NCBI RefSeq assembly: GCF_041154505.1
Contig: NZ_AP028672.1
Span: 2,954,501-3,018,500 of the forward strand
Direction: 5' to 3'
Source: Acidovorax sp. A79
GTDB lineage: Bacteria > Pseudomonadota > Gammaproteobacteria > Burkholderiales > Burkholderiaceae_C
DNA length: 64,000 nt
In this document: one piece after another, positions 1 to 11,620 of the stretch
Layout of the letters: each line of letters starts with the position of its first letter
How positions within the stretch are numbered: the stretch's first letter is position 1
Notes under the pieces: generated by a model
Database searches by the model: none
Seen by the model: the letters and a program-made list of their open reading frames with translations, nothing else
Told to the model about the DNA's origin: nothing
Position numbers and translations under genes: made by a program

Positions 1-677
1 GCCGCGGCCGCCGCAACGACCGGTGGCGGCACCTGCGGAGCCGCCGCCGCAGGGCGCAGTGCTGCGGCCGCCGGGGCCGCGGCGGCGCCAGCCGGGGGCA
101 CGACAGGCGCCGCCGGGCGCACCGGCGCAGCCCCCACGGGGGCGGGTGCCGCCCCAGCCGGCAACGGCCGCCGGGCCAGGGGGGGCGCCGCCTGCAGGGA
201 CGCGCCCTGGGGCGCCACGCCCTTCTGGGGAATCCCCACCGCCACATGGTCGTTGATGCGCCAGTAGACGGCCGTCACCAGGATGTCGTAGCGGGTCTTG
301 GCGGTCTGTGCGATCAGCGCCTCGATCTCGGACAGGCGCACGGTCTCGCCGCCGTATTCGCGTGCCAGATCCATCATCACCAGGAACTGGCGGCCGCGCT
401 GGTCCAGCGAGAGCACCTTGAACTTGTAGCTGGCCGACAGCACGCCGGCACGCACCATCGCATCGCGCACCACGGTGTAGAGCAGTTCGCGGCGCTCCAT
501 GCGCTCGTTCTTGCGGTTGGCGGCGTGTTCGGGCGGCAGCGGCTCCACCAGGGGCTTGCCCTGTCGGCCTGGCGAGAGTGGCACCGTGGCATCGGCATTC
601 AGCAAGCCCGACGGTTCGGCCATGGACCGGGGCTTGGGGGGGGCGGGTTTGCGGCTAAACCAACTGAACAGGGACAT
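1..677 (-). CDS. Hypothetical protein with Ala/Pro-rich tail (C-terminus cut by window edge)
   Basis: An open frame starts at ATG 677 (MSLFSWFSRKP) and runs without a stop through the left edge, giving at least 225 residues. Residues about 60-150 look like a compact folded domain (RRELLYTVVRDAMVRAGVLS, then YKFKVLSLDQRGRQFLVMMD). From about residue 155 the sequence becomes low-complexity Ala/Pro. No signal peptide, membrane segment or catalytic motif is visible, and I do not recognise the family. It is the leftmost of a leftward series and lies 110 bp downstream of the cyclic-nucleotide-binding gene. The folded N-terminal half and the match to leftward neighbours argue that it is real. The rightward frames over the same bases look like shadows. 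Confidence 0.7.
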   Translation of the reverse strand, partial: MSLFSWFSRKPAPPKPRSMAEPSGLLNADATVPLSPGRQGKPLVEPLPPEHAANRKNERMERRELLYTVVRDAMVRAGVLSASYKFKVLSLDQRGRQFLVMMDLAREYGGETVRLSEIEALIAQTAKTRYDILVTAVYWRINDHVAVGIPQKGVAPQGASLQAAPPLARRPLPAGAAPAPVGAAPVRPAAPVVPPAGAAAAPAAAALRPAAAAPQVPPPVVAAAA

Positions 678-787
678 GGCTTGCTTTCTACGGGACGGCG
701 CCAGAAAAATCCAAATCGAGTGTAACTTGCTGTACACCCGTTCGCGCCCCACGAAAGCCCGCAGGAGCTGACAGTCCGGGGGGTCTG

Positions 788-1279
788 TCAGGTGGCCGCA
801 ACGCGGCGGCGGCGGTTGCCCAGCCGCTTGGCCAGCACGGCCCCCGCGGCCATCACCAGGCCCAGCGCGATGGCGGGCTGGCGGATCGACAATTCGGTGA
901 AACGGATCGCCGGCAGGCTCCACAGCTTGCAGGGCGCGCTGGCCTGCACGGTGGCGCTGCGGGCGCGGTGCGAAAAGAACGCGCCTTCGCCGACCACCGA
1001 GCCCGCGCCCACGATGGCCAGGCGCAAACGTTCCTTCTCGTCCTGGTAGTGCACGCTCAGGCTGCCGCTTTCCACCAGGTACAGGGTGCGGTCCGTGGCG
1101 CCCTGGGTGAACAGCACCTGCCCGGCGGGCATGACCACGGGCAGGAGGTACGACGACAGCACATCCCACTGCGCGGGGGTCAGCGGGTTGGTCATGCTGT
1201 CGTCTGCACTGGCCTGTGCAATGGCATCGATCAGACCTTGCAGGTCCACCTTGGAAACAACCGGCGTGGGAACATTCAT
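788..1279 (-). CDS. Cyclic nucleotide-binding (Crp-type effector) domain protein
   Basis: 163 residues. Residues about 45-140 have the CRP/FNR cupin pattern: VLFTQGATDRTLYLVESGSLSV, then IVGAGSVVGEGAFFSHRARSATVQA, the phosphate-binding-cassette region. There is no C-terminal helix-turn-helix; the protein ends in a hydrophobic stretch and a basic tail (KRLGNRRRR). It therefore looks like a stand-alone effector domain rather than a transcription factor. Whether it binds cAMP or another ligand cannot be told. A plausible promoter lies just upstream on the minus strand (TTGTGT at 1312-1317, 17-bp spacer, TACTTT at 1289-1294), which would give a very short leader. Confidence 0.85.
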   Translation of the reverse strand: MNVPTPVVSKVDLQGLIDAIAQASADDSMTNPLTPAQWDVLSSYLLPVVMPAGQVLFTQGATDRTLYLVESGSLSVHYQDEKERLRLAIVGAGSVVGEGAFFSHRARSATVQASAPCKLWSLPAIRFTELSIRQPAIALGLVMAAGAVLAKRLGNRRRRVAAT

Positions 1280-1401
1280 GGTGCGCCGAAAGTACCCTTG
1301 TTACAGATGGGACACAAGCGTTGGTAACGTCCGTTTACAACATTCGCGACAAGCGGCGGCGTGGGCTCCTTGGCCGGATGCCGCCGGCCGCCTCGCGCCC
1401 T

Positions 1402-2832
1402 TCATTTGCCGATGCAGAAGCTGGAAAAGATGACGCCCAGCAGGTCGTCCGAACTGAATTCGCCCGTGATGGCGCTCAGGGCGTTCTGGGCCAGGCGCAG
1501 CTCCTCGGCCAGCAGGTCCAGCGCCGGGCCCTGCGCCTGCAGCTGGTCGGCCGCCTCCTGCAGATGGGCCCCCACGGCCTGCAGCGCCTGCACATGCCGG
1601 GCCCGGGCGATGTAGATGCCCTCCGGCGCGGACTGCCACCCCGCCACCTCCAGCAGCAGGCGCCGCAGGCTGTCGAGCCCCTCGCCCGTGCGGGCCGACA
1701 GGCGCACCCCCGGCCGGGCGCTCGCTCCCGCAGGAGCCCCGGGCACGCCCCGGGGAGCCCGGTCCAGCTTGTTCCAGACATCGATGACGGGGATGCTTCC
1801 AGGCAGTTTCTGGGCCAGTGCGCTTTCTATACCTGCGTCGGCAGCTATGTAATCAATAGCATCCGCGCGCTCCAGGTCGTGCAGGAACAGCACCGCGTCG
1901 GCCCCCGCGATCTCGTCCCAGGCGCGCGCGATGCCGATGCGCTCCACCTCGTCGCTGCTGTCCCGCAGGCCCGCGGTATCGATGATGTGCAGCGGCACGC
2001 CCTCGATCTGGATGGTCTGCTGCACCTTGTCGCGCGTGGTGCCCGCAATGGGCGTGACGATCGCCAGTTCGGCCCCGGCCAGCGCGTTGAGCAGCGAGCT
2101 CTTGCCCGCGTTGGGCTGGCCCGCGATGACGACCTTGATGCCCTCGCGCAGCAGCGCGCCCTGGCGCGCGCGCTGCATCACGGAGGCCAGCGTTTGCTGC
2201 AATTTCGATAGCTGCCCGTGCGCATCCGCCTTGCGCAGGAAGTCGATTTCTTCTTCAGGAAAATCGAGCGTGGCCTCCACCAGCATGCGCAGGTGGATCA
2301 GCGCGTCACGCAGGCTGTGGATTTCCGCAGAGAAAGCGCCCGTCAGCGACCGGCTGGCGCTGCGGGCCGCAGCCTCGGTGCTGGCATCAATGAGGTCGGC
2401 AATCGCCTCGGCCTGTGCGAGGTCGATCTTGTCGTTCAGGAAAGCCCGCTCGGTGAACTCGCCCGGCTGCGCCACGCGCAGGCCCGGCAGGCAGGCCTGG
2501 CCGGTGGTGATGTCGGTCTCGGCGCCAGCCTGCAGGCAGCGCGCCAGCAGCAGCTGCAGCACCACGGGGCCGCCGTGGGCCTGCAGCTCCAGCACGTCCT
2601 CGCCGGTGTAGCTGTGCGGGCCGGGGAAATACAGCGCCAGCCCCTGGTCGATGGCCTGGCCTTGCGCATCCCGGAACGGCAGGTAGGTGGCCTCGCGGGG
2701 CTTCAGCATACGGCCGCACAGCGCCTGCACCAGCGCACCGATGGCGCGGCCCGAGACCCGCACGATGCCGACGGCCCCGCGTCCCGGAGCGGTGGCGATG
2801 GCGACGATGGGGTCATGGTGGCGGGCAAGCAT
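1402..2832 (-). CDS. mnmE: tRNA modification GTPase MnmE (TrmE)
   Basis: 476 residues, the usual family length. MnmE with MnmG (GidA) installs the 5-carboxymethylaminomethyl group on the wobble uridine of some tRNAs. The order is an N-terminal formyl-THF-binding domain ([20 protein letters not shown]), a helical domain, a G domain from about residue 225, and the C-terminal helix. G1 is GQPNAGKSS near residue 235, followed by [15 protein letters not shown] and NKLD. The protein ends in FCIGK, which carries the conserved catalytic Cys. It is the distal gene of the leftward rpmH-rnpA-yidD-yidC-mnmE cluster, separated from yidC by a terminator-like hairpin, so it may need read-through or its own promoter. 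Confidence 0.97.
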   Translation of the reverse strand: MLARHHDPIVAIATAPGRGAVGIVRVSGRAIGALVQALCGRMLKPREATYLPFRDAQGQAIDQGLALYFPGPHSYTGEDVLELQAHGGPVVLQLLLARCLQAGAETDITTGQACLPGLRVAQPGEFTERAFLNDKIDLAQAEAIADLIDASTEAAARSASRSLTGAFSAEIHSLRDALIHLRMLVEATLDFPEEEIDFLRKADAHGQLSKLQQTLASVMQRARQGALLREGIKVVIAGQPNAGKSSLLNALAGAELAIVTPIAGTTRDKVQQTIQIEGVPLHIIDTAGLRDSSDEVERIGIARAWDEIAGADAVLFLHDLERADAIDYIAADAGIESALAQKLPGSIPVIDVWNKLDRAPRGVPGAPAGASARPGVRLSARTGEGLDSLRRLLLEVAGWQSAPEGIYIARARHVQALQAVGAHLQEAADQLQAQGPALDLLAEELRLAQNALSAITGEFSSDDLLGVIFSSFCIGK

Positions 2833-2862
2833 GGTGGCGACTGTACAAGGTTGATGGACAAG

Positions 2863-2886
2863 AAAAAGGCCGCTTGCGCGGCCTTT
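2863..2886 (-). terminator. Rho-independent terminator after yidC
   Basis: Read leftwards, a perfect 9-bp stem (AAAGGCCGC / GCGGCCTTT, arms 2865-2873 and 2878-2886) closes a 4-base loop and runs into a T-rich tail. It lies between the yidC stop and the mnmE start. Confidence 0.8.
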
Positions 2887-2927
2887 CGGGGGGTCAGTTC
2901 ATGGATGTCAGCGTTGCCGCTGTGGCA

Positions 2928-4634
2928 TCACTTGAAACGGGGAAGGTTGAACTGCGGTGGCACGCCCATGCGGGTGTTGATGAGCCACTGCTGCGCAATC
3001 GACAAGATGTTGTTGGTCAGCCAGTACAGCACCAGGCCGGCCGGGAAGAAGAAGAACATCACGCTGAAGATCAGCGGCATGAACCACATCATCTTGGCCT
3101 GCATCGGGTCGGGTGGCGCGGGGTTCAGGGCCGTCTGCAGCAGCGAGCTGGCCGTCATCAGCAGGGGCAGGATGAAGAACGGGTCGGGCGTGGACAGGTC
3201 GCGGATCCAGCCGATCCAGGGCGCGTTGCGCATTTCCACGCTGGACAGCAGCACCCAGTACAGCGCGATGAACACGGGGATCTGGATCATGATGGGGAAG
3301 CAGCCGCCCATGGGGTTGACCTTTTCCTCGCGGTAGATGCGCATCATCTCCTGCTGCATCTGCTGCGGCTTGTCCTTCAGACGCTCGCGCATCTCCATGA
3401 TCTTGGGGTTGATGGCCTTCATCTTGGCCATGCTGGCGTAGGCCTTGGCGTTGAGCCAGTAGAACGCAATCTTGAGCAGCAGCACCAGGGCCACGATGGA
3501 CCAGCCCCAGTTGTTCAGGAGCTTGTGCAGCTGGTCGAGCAGCCAGTACAGCGGCTTGGACAGGATGGTGAGCCAGCCGTAGTCCTTGACCAGCTCCAGC
3601 CCGGGGTAGAGCTTTTCCATCATGGTCTCCACCTGCGGGCCGGCGAACAGGCGCGCGTCCACGGTCTTGCTCGCGCCCGGCTCGATGGCGCCCAGCGAGG
3701 TGAGCATGCCCACGGAGTACAGGTTGGTGTCCACCTTGCGGGTGAAGGGCTCGCGCTGCACGCCGTCGGCCAGCAGCCAGGCCGTGGCGAAGTAATGCTG
3801 CACCATGGCGACGTAGCCGTTGGGCGCATCCTTGGGGATGTCGACCTTGCCGTTCTCGATGTCCTTGAACTCGATCTTCTGGTACTTCTTGGCCTCGGTG
3901 AAGACCGCGGGGCCGGTGAAGGTGGAGTAGAACGAAGACTCTCCGGGCGGCTTGTTGCCGTCGCGCACCAGTTGCAGGTACAGCTGGGGTGACACGGCGG
4001 CGCTGCCGGTGTTCACGACCTCGTGCTTGACGGCAATGTCGTAGGCGCCGCGCTTGATGGTCCAGGTCTTGGCCAGCTTCACGCCACCTTGCACGGGCGA
4101 TTCGAAGCGGATGCTGATTTCGTCTTCGCCGTCCTTGAGCTCGCGGGGGCCGGGCACCACGGTCATCGCGGTCTTGTGGGTGGGGAAGGTGCCGCCGATC
4201 AGGCCCGTCTGCGCCACGTAGACACGCTGCGCGCTCTCGTCCAGCAACAGGAAATTGCGGGTCTTGTCCGCCATGTCCGCGTGCTGCAGCAGCTCGGCAT
4301 GCGTGAGCGATCCGCCCTCGCTGTCAAACGTCAGCCGGTACAGGTCGGTCTTGACCTCCACGCGTTCGCGCGCGGCCGGAGCAGCCGCGGGCGCCAGCTG
4401 GCCAGGCACCGCCGAGGCACCCTGCGCCGCAGCCGCCACCGGCGCGCTGGAGGCGGGGACGCTGGCCGCGCCGGTGGCGCTGGACGCGGCGCCCTGGGCG
4501 GCAGGCGCCGTCACCGTCGGCGTGGAGGGGAAAAAGGTGGCCTTGTTGCCGTTGTGCAGCTGCCACTTGTCCCACAGCAGAACCATGGAAAAGCCAAAAA
4601 TCACCCACAGGATGGTGCGGCGAATGTCGTTCAT
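2928..4634 (-). CDS. yidC: Membrane protein insertase YidC
   Basis: 568 residues, as in other Gram-negative YidC proteins. It inserts inner-membrane proteins alone or with SecYEG. The first membrane segment is ILWVIFGFSMVLLWDKW near the N-terminus. A low-complexity Ala/Ser/Pro linker and the large periplasmic beta domain follow. The conserved 60KD_IMP core begins near residue 355 (GWLTILSKPLYWLLDQLHKL) and includes the membrane segments around NWGWSIVALVLLLKIAFYWL and NPMGGCFPIMIQIPVFIALY. The C-terminus is basic. Its start codon overlaps the yidD stop, so the two are translationally coupled; a terminator follows the gene. Confidence 0.98.
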   Translation of the reverse strand: MNDIRRTILWVIFGFSMVLLWDKWQLHNGNKATFFPSTPTVTAPAAQGAASSATGAASVPASSAPVAAAAQGASAVPGQLAPAAAPAARERVEVKTDLYRLTFDSEGGSLTHAELLQHADMADKTRNFLLLDESAQRVYVAQTGLIGGTFPTHKTAMTVVPGPRELKDGEDEISIRFESPVQGGVKLAKTWTIKRGAYDIAVKHEVVNTGSAAVSPQLYLQLVRDGNKPPGESSFYSTFTGPAVFTEAKKYQKIEFKDIENGKVDIPKDAPNGYVAMVQHYFATAWLLADGVQREPFTRKVDTNLYSVGMLTSLGAIEPGASKTVDARLFAGPQVETMMEKLYPGLELVKDYGWLTILSKPLYWLLDQLHKLLNNWGWSIVALVLLLKIAFYWLNAKAYASMAKMKAINPKIMEMRERLKDKPQQMQQEMMRIYREEKVNPMGGCFPIMIQIPVFIALYWVLLSSVEMRNAPWIGWIRDLSTPDPFFILPLLMTASSLLQTALNPAPPDPMQAKMMWFMPLIFSVMFFFFPAGLVLYWLTNNILSIAQQWLINTRMGVPPQFNLPRFK

Positions 4635-4927
4635 GAAGACTTCTTTGGTGAGGATGGTTGGGTGTTGGAATCAGAAAGCCGCGAGAACAGCCGCATGCTG
4701 CGCGGCAATTGTTGCGGGACCGGGTCATGGCCCCCGTCACACCAGGGGTGGCAGCGTACCAGCCTGCGCACCGTGAGATAGCTGCCTGCCGCGGCGCCGT
4801 GCCGTTCCAGCGCCTGCAGCGAATAGGCCGAACAGGTGGGCTCGAAGCGGCAGGCAGACCCCAGCCAGGGGCTGAGGAACAGCCGATAGCCCTTGACCAC
4901 GCCCATCAGCAGGCGCTGCATCATCAT
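4631..4927 (-). CDS. yidD: Membrane protein insertion efficiency factor YidD
   Basis: 98 residues, starting MMMQRLLMGVVKGYRLFLSP. It carries the DUF37/YidD signature: FEPTCSAYSLQALERHG and then VRRLVRCHPWCDGGHDPVP, with three conserved cysteines. YidD is a small inner-membrane-associated protein thought to help YidC. It overlaps rnpA upstream and yidC downstream by 4 bp each (ATGA), the classical coupled order. Confidence 0.96.
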   Translation of the reverse strand: MMMQRLLMGVVKGYRLFLSPWLGSACRFEPTCSAYSLQALERHGAAAGSYLTVRRLVRCHPWCDGGHDPVPQQLPRSMRLFSRLSDSNTQPSSPKKSS

Positions 4928-5436
4928 GGCGCAACCACCTCTGCCACCACGGGCGAAGCGGGGGCCGAGGCCGCCGCAGCACCGCCCGACCGCCGGGCGG
5001 CATGGCCAAACAGCTGCAGCAACTCTGCACGCACCGCCTGCTTGAGCTGGTCGGACGTGGCGCTCACGAACTGCTTGCGGTCAAACGCCGTGCGCAGACG
5101 CACCACATGGGCCGCCTGCGGAAGCCGCGCCTCGAACGTGGCGCCCACGGTGTAGATCTGTCGCTTGATGGTATTGCGCGTCACGGCGCGGCGCGCCCAG
5201 CGCTTGGGCACCATGGCACCCAGCCAGACGCCCTGCACGGCAAACAGGGCCTGCGGCCCTTGCGTTGGCGGCAAGGAACCGGGCCCTGTGGGTGCGGCAG
5301 CACTGGCGGCCCCGCTGGCAGGGTTGCTGCCAGCGGCGTCCAGCACCAGGCGGTGCAGCGCAAAATGCGCTGTGCGGGAGACAGTGCCCCCCGCCATCGC
5401 GGCCTGGAACTGCGGACGGGTTTTCAGCCTGTGCAT
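4924..5436 (-). CDS. rnpA: Ribonuclease P protein component
   Basis: Protein subunit of RNase P, which matures tRNA 5' ends together with M1 RNA. I place the start at ATG 5436 (MHRLKTRPQFQAAM), giving 170 residues; a longer frame reaches back into rpmH and is unlikely. The N-terminal LKTRPQF and the RNA-binding motif ARRAVTRNTIKRQIY are typical. Odd features are a low-complexity Ala/Gly/Pro insertion of about 30 residues (after LVLDAAGSNPASG) before VWLGAMVPKRW, and an Ala-rich C-terminal tail. It is 73 bp after rpmH and overlaps yidD. Confidence 0.95.
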   Translation of the reverse strand: MHRLKTRPQFQAAMAGGTVSRTAHFALHRLVLDAAGSNPASGAASAAAPTGPGSLPPTQGPQALFAVQGVWLGAMVPKRWARRAVTRNTIKRQIYTVGATFEARLPQAAHVVRLRTAFDRKQFVSATSDQLKQAVRAELLQLFGHAARRSGGAAAASAPASPVVAEVVAP

Positions 5437-5509
5437 GCAAGCGCCCCGTTTGGAACCTGGCGGTACAAGCCGGGAACAGGCGGGGAGCAGGCCGTAGACC
5501 GTAGCGGCC

Positions 5510-5644
5510 TTAGACGGCCAGGCGCTTGCGGCCCTTGGCGCGGCGTGCGTTGATAACGGCACGGCCGCCGCGGGTCTTCATGCGGACGAGGAAACCGTGG
5601 GTGCGCGCGCGGCGGGTCTTGGAGGGCTGGTAAGTACGTTTCAT
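5510..5644 (-). CDS. rpmH: 50S ribosomal protein L34
   Basis: 44 residues beginning [20 protein letters not shown] and ending in the basic tail AKGRKRLAV, exactly the L34 family length. The first gene of the leftward cluster; its promoter lies about 160 bp upstream, leaving a long 5' leader that contains a perfect hairpin. Confidence 0.98.
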   Translation of the reverse strand: MKRTYQPSKTRRARTHGFLVRMKTRGGRAVINARRAKGRKRLAV

Positions 5645-5777
5645 GATGCTATTCCTTGAGGTTCAGTTCCGGACTGCTGCTCTTGAACCCCCTGCGGCCT
5701 GCAACCCGCGCCATATGAAACAGCACTCTGGAGGCAGACCCACGGGGGCAGAAATAACGGCGCGCCGGGTCAAATCA

Positions 5778-5795
5778 CCCTGAACACATTCAGGG
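5778..5795 (-). repeat. Perfect hairpin in the rpmH leader
   Basis: Inverted repeat CCCTGAA / TTCAGGG with a 4-base CACA loop. It lies about 10 bp downstream of the predicted rpmH -10 element, so it would be in the 5' end of the transcript. Without a T run it is not a terminator; its function is unknown. Confidence 0.5.
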
Positions 5796-5804
5796 AAACC
5801 CAAA

Positions 5805-5833
5805 ATTATCGCAGGCTTGGCCGCTGCTGGCAA
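5805..5833 (-). promoter_or_regulatory. rpmH promoter (sigma-70 type)
   Basis: Read leftwards: -35 TTGCCA (5828-5833), a 17-bp spacer and -10 GATAAT (5805-5810). It is oriented towards rpmH and lies in the rpmH-dnaA intergenic region. Confidence 0.6.
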
Positions 5834-5988
5834 TGCCTTTTGGCTGGCGGGCCTTTCCAGCAGGCCCCGCAACAGCCCTGCGCGCGGCGGCCGGCCTGTG
5901 CCGCGCGGCCGCCATCCGCAGCCAGCGCGCACCACAGCCCGGGCAGAAATTCAACCCCAGGAAACACCCGGATGCGGTGCCCGCCAAA

Positions 5989-6017
5989 TTGTGGATAACT
6001 CCTTGACAAGCTACAAT
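5989..6017 (+). promoter_or_regulatory. dnaA promoter overlapping a DnaA box
   Basis: -35 TTGTGG (5989-5994), 17-bp spacer, -10 TACAAT (6012-6017). A perfect DnaA box in reverse orientation (TGTGGATAA, 5990-5998) sits directly on the -35, so DnaA binding would block its own promoter. The 421-bp rpmH-dnaA gap (5645-6065) otherwise holds the rpmH promoter and hairpin and a second, imperfect box; I see no long array of boxes or AT-rich unwinding element. Confidence 0.6.
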
Positions 6018-6039
6018 CCCCCGCCCAGTACCGTTCCTC

Positions 6040-6048
6040 CTATCCACA
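6040..6048 (+). promoter_or_regulatory. DnaA box (one mismatch)
   Basis: CTATCCACA, one base from the consensus TTATCCACA, 18 bp before the dnaA start codon and in the opposite orientation to the perfect box at 5990-5998. Confidence 0.5.
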
Positions 6049-6065
6049 ACAAGAATCTCCCTGAA

Positions 6066-7490
6066 ATGACCGAGGAACCCTCCCGCAGCCCCCTTCCATC
6101 ACCCGGCGCAGACGCCGGCCAGGGCCTGTGGCAAGCCTGCGTAGAGCAACTGGCGCAAGACCTGCCCGAACAACAGTTCAACACCTGGATCAAGCCCCTG
6201 GTGGCCCAGGTGGCCGAGGACTTCTCCAAGGTGACCGTGCTGGTGGGCAACCGCTTCAAGCTCGACTGGATCCGTGCCCAGTATGCGGGCCGCATCGCCG
6301 CCCTGCTCGAGGGCCTGTACGGCCAGCCCGTCACCCTGGAGTTAGCGCTTGCTCAGCGCGAATCCGTTGCCCGTACTTATGTGCGCCCTGCGGCATCGGA
6401 GCCATCGAACACCGCCGCCCCCGCTGAATCGCCGGCCAGCAGCAGCGATGACGCCTCGGCCGGCGCGTTCCGCAACCGGCTCAATGCCGCCCTGACGTTC
6501 GAGACCCTGGTGGAGGGCACGGCCAACCGCATGGCGCGTTCGGCGGCCATGCACGTGGCCGGTATGCCGGGCCATCTGTACAACCCGCTGTTCATCTATG
6601 GCGGCGTCGGCCTGGGCAAGACCCACCTGGTGCACGCTGTGGGTAACCGCCTGCTGCAGGACAGGCCCGACGCCAAAGTTCTCTACATCCATGCCGAGCA
6701 GTTCGTGTCGGATGTGGTTAAGGCCTACCAGCGCCGCACCTTCGACGAGTTCAAGGAGCGCTACCACTCGCTCGACCTGCTGCTCATCGATGACGTGCAG
6801 TTCTTCGCCAACAAGGACCGCACGCAGGAAGAATTCTTCAATGCGTTCGAGGCCCTGCTGGCCAAGAAGTCGCACATCGTGATGACCTCGGACACGTATC
6901 CGAAGGGCCTGGCCAACATCCACGAGCGGCTGGTCTCGCGCTTCGACTCGGGCCTCACGGTCGCCATCGAGCCGCCCGAGCTCGAGATGCGCGTGGCCAT
7001 CCTGATCAACAAGGCCCGCGTCGAAGGCACCGAGATGCCCGAGGAAGTCGCCTTCTTCGTGGCCAAGAACGTGCGCTCCAACGTGCGCGAGCTCGAAGGC
7101 GCGCTGCGCAAGATCCTCGCGTACTCGCGCTTCAACCAGAAGGAAATCTCCATCCAGCTGGCCCGCGAGGCGCTGCGCGACCTGCTGTCGATCCAGAACC
7201 GGCAGATCAGTGTGGAAAACATCCAGAAGACGGTGGCCGACTACTACAAGATCAAGGTCGCCGACATGTACAGCAAGAAGCGCCCGGCCAGCATTGCCCG
7301 GCCGCGCCAGATCGCGATGTACCTGGCCAAGGAACTGACGCAAAAGAGTCTTCCCGAGATCGGAGAATTGTTTGGCGGGCGCGACCACACCACGGTTTTG
7401 CACGCCGTGCGCAAGATTTCCGGAGAGCGCCAGCAGCTCACGGAACTGAACCAGCAATTGCACGTGCTGGAGCAGACGCTGAAAGGCTAA
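6066..7490 (+). CDS. dnaA: Chromosomal replication initiator DnaA
   Basis: 474 residues from ATG 6066 ([11 protein letters not shown]); an in-frame extension upstream runs through the promoter and is rejected. DnaA binds DnaA boxes, melts oriC and loads DnaB. Domain I is at the N-terminus ([20 protein letters not shown]), followed by a variable linker. The AAA+ core has Walker [10 protein letters not shown] near residue 179 and Walker B LLIDDVQF near 238. Domain IV ends with the DNA-binding signature [15 protein letters not shown] near residue 437. dnaN follows after 130 bp with no obvious terminator. Confidence 0.98.
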   Translation: MTEEPSRSPLPSPGADAGQGLWQACVEQLAQDLPEQQFNTWIKPLVAQVAEDFSKVTVLVGNRFKLDWIRAQYAGRIAALLEGLYGQPVTLELALAQRESVARTYVRPAASEPSNTAAPAESPASSSDDASAGAFRNRLNAALTFETLVEGTANRMARSAAMHVAGMPGHLYNPLFIYGGVGLGKTHLVHAVGNRLLQDRPDAKVLYIHAEQFVSDVVKAYQRRTFDEFKERYHSLDLLLIDDVQFFANKDRTQEEFFNAFEALLAKKSHIVMTSDTYPKGLANIHERLVSRFDSGLTVAIEPPELEMRVAILINKARVEGTEMPEEVAFFVAKNVRSNVRELEGALRKILAYSRFNQKEISIQLAREALRDLLSIQNRQISVENIQKTVADYYKIKVADMYSKKRPASIARPRQIAMYLAKELTQKSLPEIGELFGGRDHTTVLHAVRKISGERQQLTELNQQLHVLEQTLKG

Positions 7491-7620
7491 AAAGGCGTGA
7501 TCGAGGCCCCCCAGAGAAACGGCTCCGTTAAGGGGCAAAATGACGGGTTGTGCAGCAGGGGGAGGCACGACCCGTGCCGCTGTCCAAGCTCCGTTCCAAA
7601 AACCACAAGAGGTTGATGAC

Positions 7621-8739
7621 ATGATCGTCCTGAAGGCAACACAAGACAAGGTTCTCGCGGTACTGCAGTCCGTGGCTGGCATCGTCGAGCGCCGGCACAC
7701 CCTGCCCATCCTGGCCAACGTGCTGATCCGCAAGACGGGCAACGCCCTGCAGCTGACGACCAGCGACCTCGAAATCCAGATCCGCACCACGGCAGAACTG
7801 GGCGGCGACACCGGCGACTTCACCACCACGGTGGGCGCGCGCAAGCTCATCGACATCCTGCGCACCATGCCCGGCGACCAGACAGTGAGCCTGGAGTCGG
7901 CCCAGTCCAAGCTCATCCTCAAGGGCGGCAAGAGCCGCTTCACGCTCCAGAGCCTGCCGGCCGAGGACTTCCCGCTGGTGCAGGAATCCGCCGCCTTCGG
8001 CCCCGTGTTCGCCGTGCCGCAAAAAACGCTGAAGGACCTGCTGGGCCAGGTGTCGTTTGCGATGGCGGTGCAGGACATCCGCTACTACCTCAACGGCATC
8101 CTGTTCGTGGCCGAGGGCAAGCAGCTGTCCCTGGTGGCCACCGACGGCCACCGCCTGGCGTTCGCCAGCGCGACGCTGGATGTGGAAGTGCCCAAGCAGG
8201 AAGTCATCCTGCCACGCAAGACCGTGATCGAGCTGCAGCGCCTGCTGAGTGACGCGGGTGGCGAGAACCAGCCCCACATCGAGATGCAGTTCGCCAACAA
8301 CCAGGCCAAGTTCACCTTTGGCGGCATGGAGTTCGTCACCAAGCTGGTCGAGGGCAAGTTCCCCGACTACAACCGCGTGATCCCCAAGAACCACAAGAAC
8401 AGCATCACCCTGGGCCGCGCGCCGCTGCTGGCCAGCCTGCAGCGCACCGCCATCATGACCAGCGACAAGTTCAAGGGCGTGCGCCTGAACCTGGAGCCCG
8501 GCACCCTGCGCGTGGCGTCGAACAACGCCGAACAGGAAGAGGCCGTGGACGAGCTCGACATCGACTACGGTGGCGACACCATCGAGATCGGCTTCAACGT
8601 GACCTACCTCATCGACGCCCTGGCCAACATGGGCCAGGACATGGTGAAGGTGGAGCTCTCGGACGGCAACAGCTCCGCGCTGATGACCATCCCCGAGAAC
8701 GACAGCTTCAAGTATGTGGTGATGCCGATGCGCATCTAG
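7621..8739 (+). CDS. dnaN: DNA polymerase III sliding clamp, beta subunit
   Basis: 372 residues starting MIVLKATQDKVLAVLQ at ATG 7621, preceded by an AGAGG-type ribosome site; an upstream in-frame ATG lacks support. It is the ring-shaped processivity clamp, with three repeated domains and the family ending KYVVMPMRI. It lies between dnaA and gyrB in the usual order, with no recF between dnaN and gyrB, as is common in this group. Confidence 0.98.
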   Translation: MIVLKATQDKVLAVLQSVAGIVERRHTLPILANVLIRKTGNALQLTTSDLEIQIRTTAELGGDTGDFTTTVGARKLIDILRTMPGDQTVSLESAQSKLILKGGKSRFTLQSLPAEDFPLVQESAAFGPVFAVPQKTLKDLLGQVSFAMAVQDIRYYLNGILFVAEGKQLSLVATDGHRLAFASATLDVEVPKQEVILPRKTVIELQRLLSDAGGENQPHIEMQFANNQAKFTFGGMEFVTKLVEGKFPDYNRVIPKNHKNSITLGRAPLLASLQRTAIMTSDKFKGVRLNLEPGTLRVASNNAEQEEAVDELDIDYGGDTIEIGFNVTYLIDALANMGQDMVKVELSDGNSSALMTIPENDSFKYVVMPMRI

Positions 8740-8809
8740 CCCTGCGCCCGCCATCGGTGGGCGTGAGGTTGCGATGCCCCGCACCCCGCCCCAGGCAGCC
8801 CACCAAAGA

Positions 8810-8869
8810 AGCTACATTTTTGATAGCTGCCAGCGCTTATTGAATAAGCGCTAGAGCCCAGTTTGACCA
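8810..8869 (+). repeat. Dispersed palindromic element, copy A
   Basis: Two nested inverted repeats: GCTA...TAGC (8811-8827) and a perfect AGCGCTTATT / AATAAGCGCT stem, followed by GAGCCCAGTTTGACC. It lies in the dnaN-gyrB gap. This is the best-preserved copy; related copies are at 30719, 32707, 42172, 49769 and 63516. Confidence 0.75.
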
Positions 8870-8873
8870 TTGA

Positions 8874-11531
<2,658 letters not shown>

Positions 11532-11567
11532 GCCAGCCCGCTACGTCGTAGTGGTGCACTAATAAAC

Positions 11568-11599
11568 AAAAACGCCCGGCCAACACCCGGGCGTTTTTT
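11568..11599 (+). terminator. Rho-independent terminator after gyrB
   Basis: A 12-bp perfect stem (arms 11568-11579 and 11587-11598) around a 7-base loop, ending in a run of six T. Confidence 0.9.
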
Positions 11600-11620
11600 C
11601 ATCAAGCTCGTCTTCTATCT

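Noticed and set aside
246..771. Two plus-strand frames at the left end
   Set aside because: They oppose a better minus-strand frame running off the window edge with a folded-looking domain; they show no motif.
1808..1860. A segment inside mnmE resembling the dispersed palindrome (GCTATTGATTACATAGCTGC)
   Set aside because: The encoded residues ([13 protein letters not shown]) fit the normal MnmE G-domain sequence, so resemblance is probably coincidental and not an insertion.
6003..6008. TTGACA as the -35 of the dnaA promoter
   Set aside because: No acceptable -10 lies 16-18 bp downstream; TTGTGG at 5989 with TACAAT at 6012 fits better.
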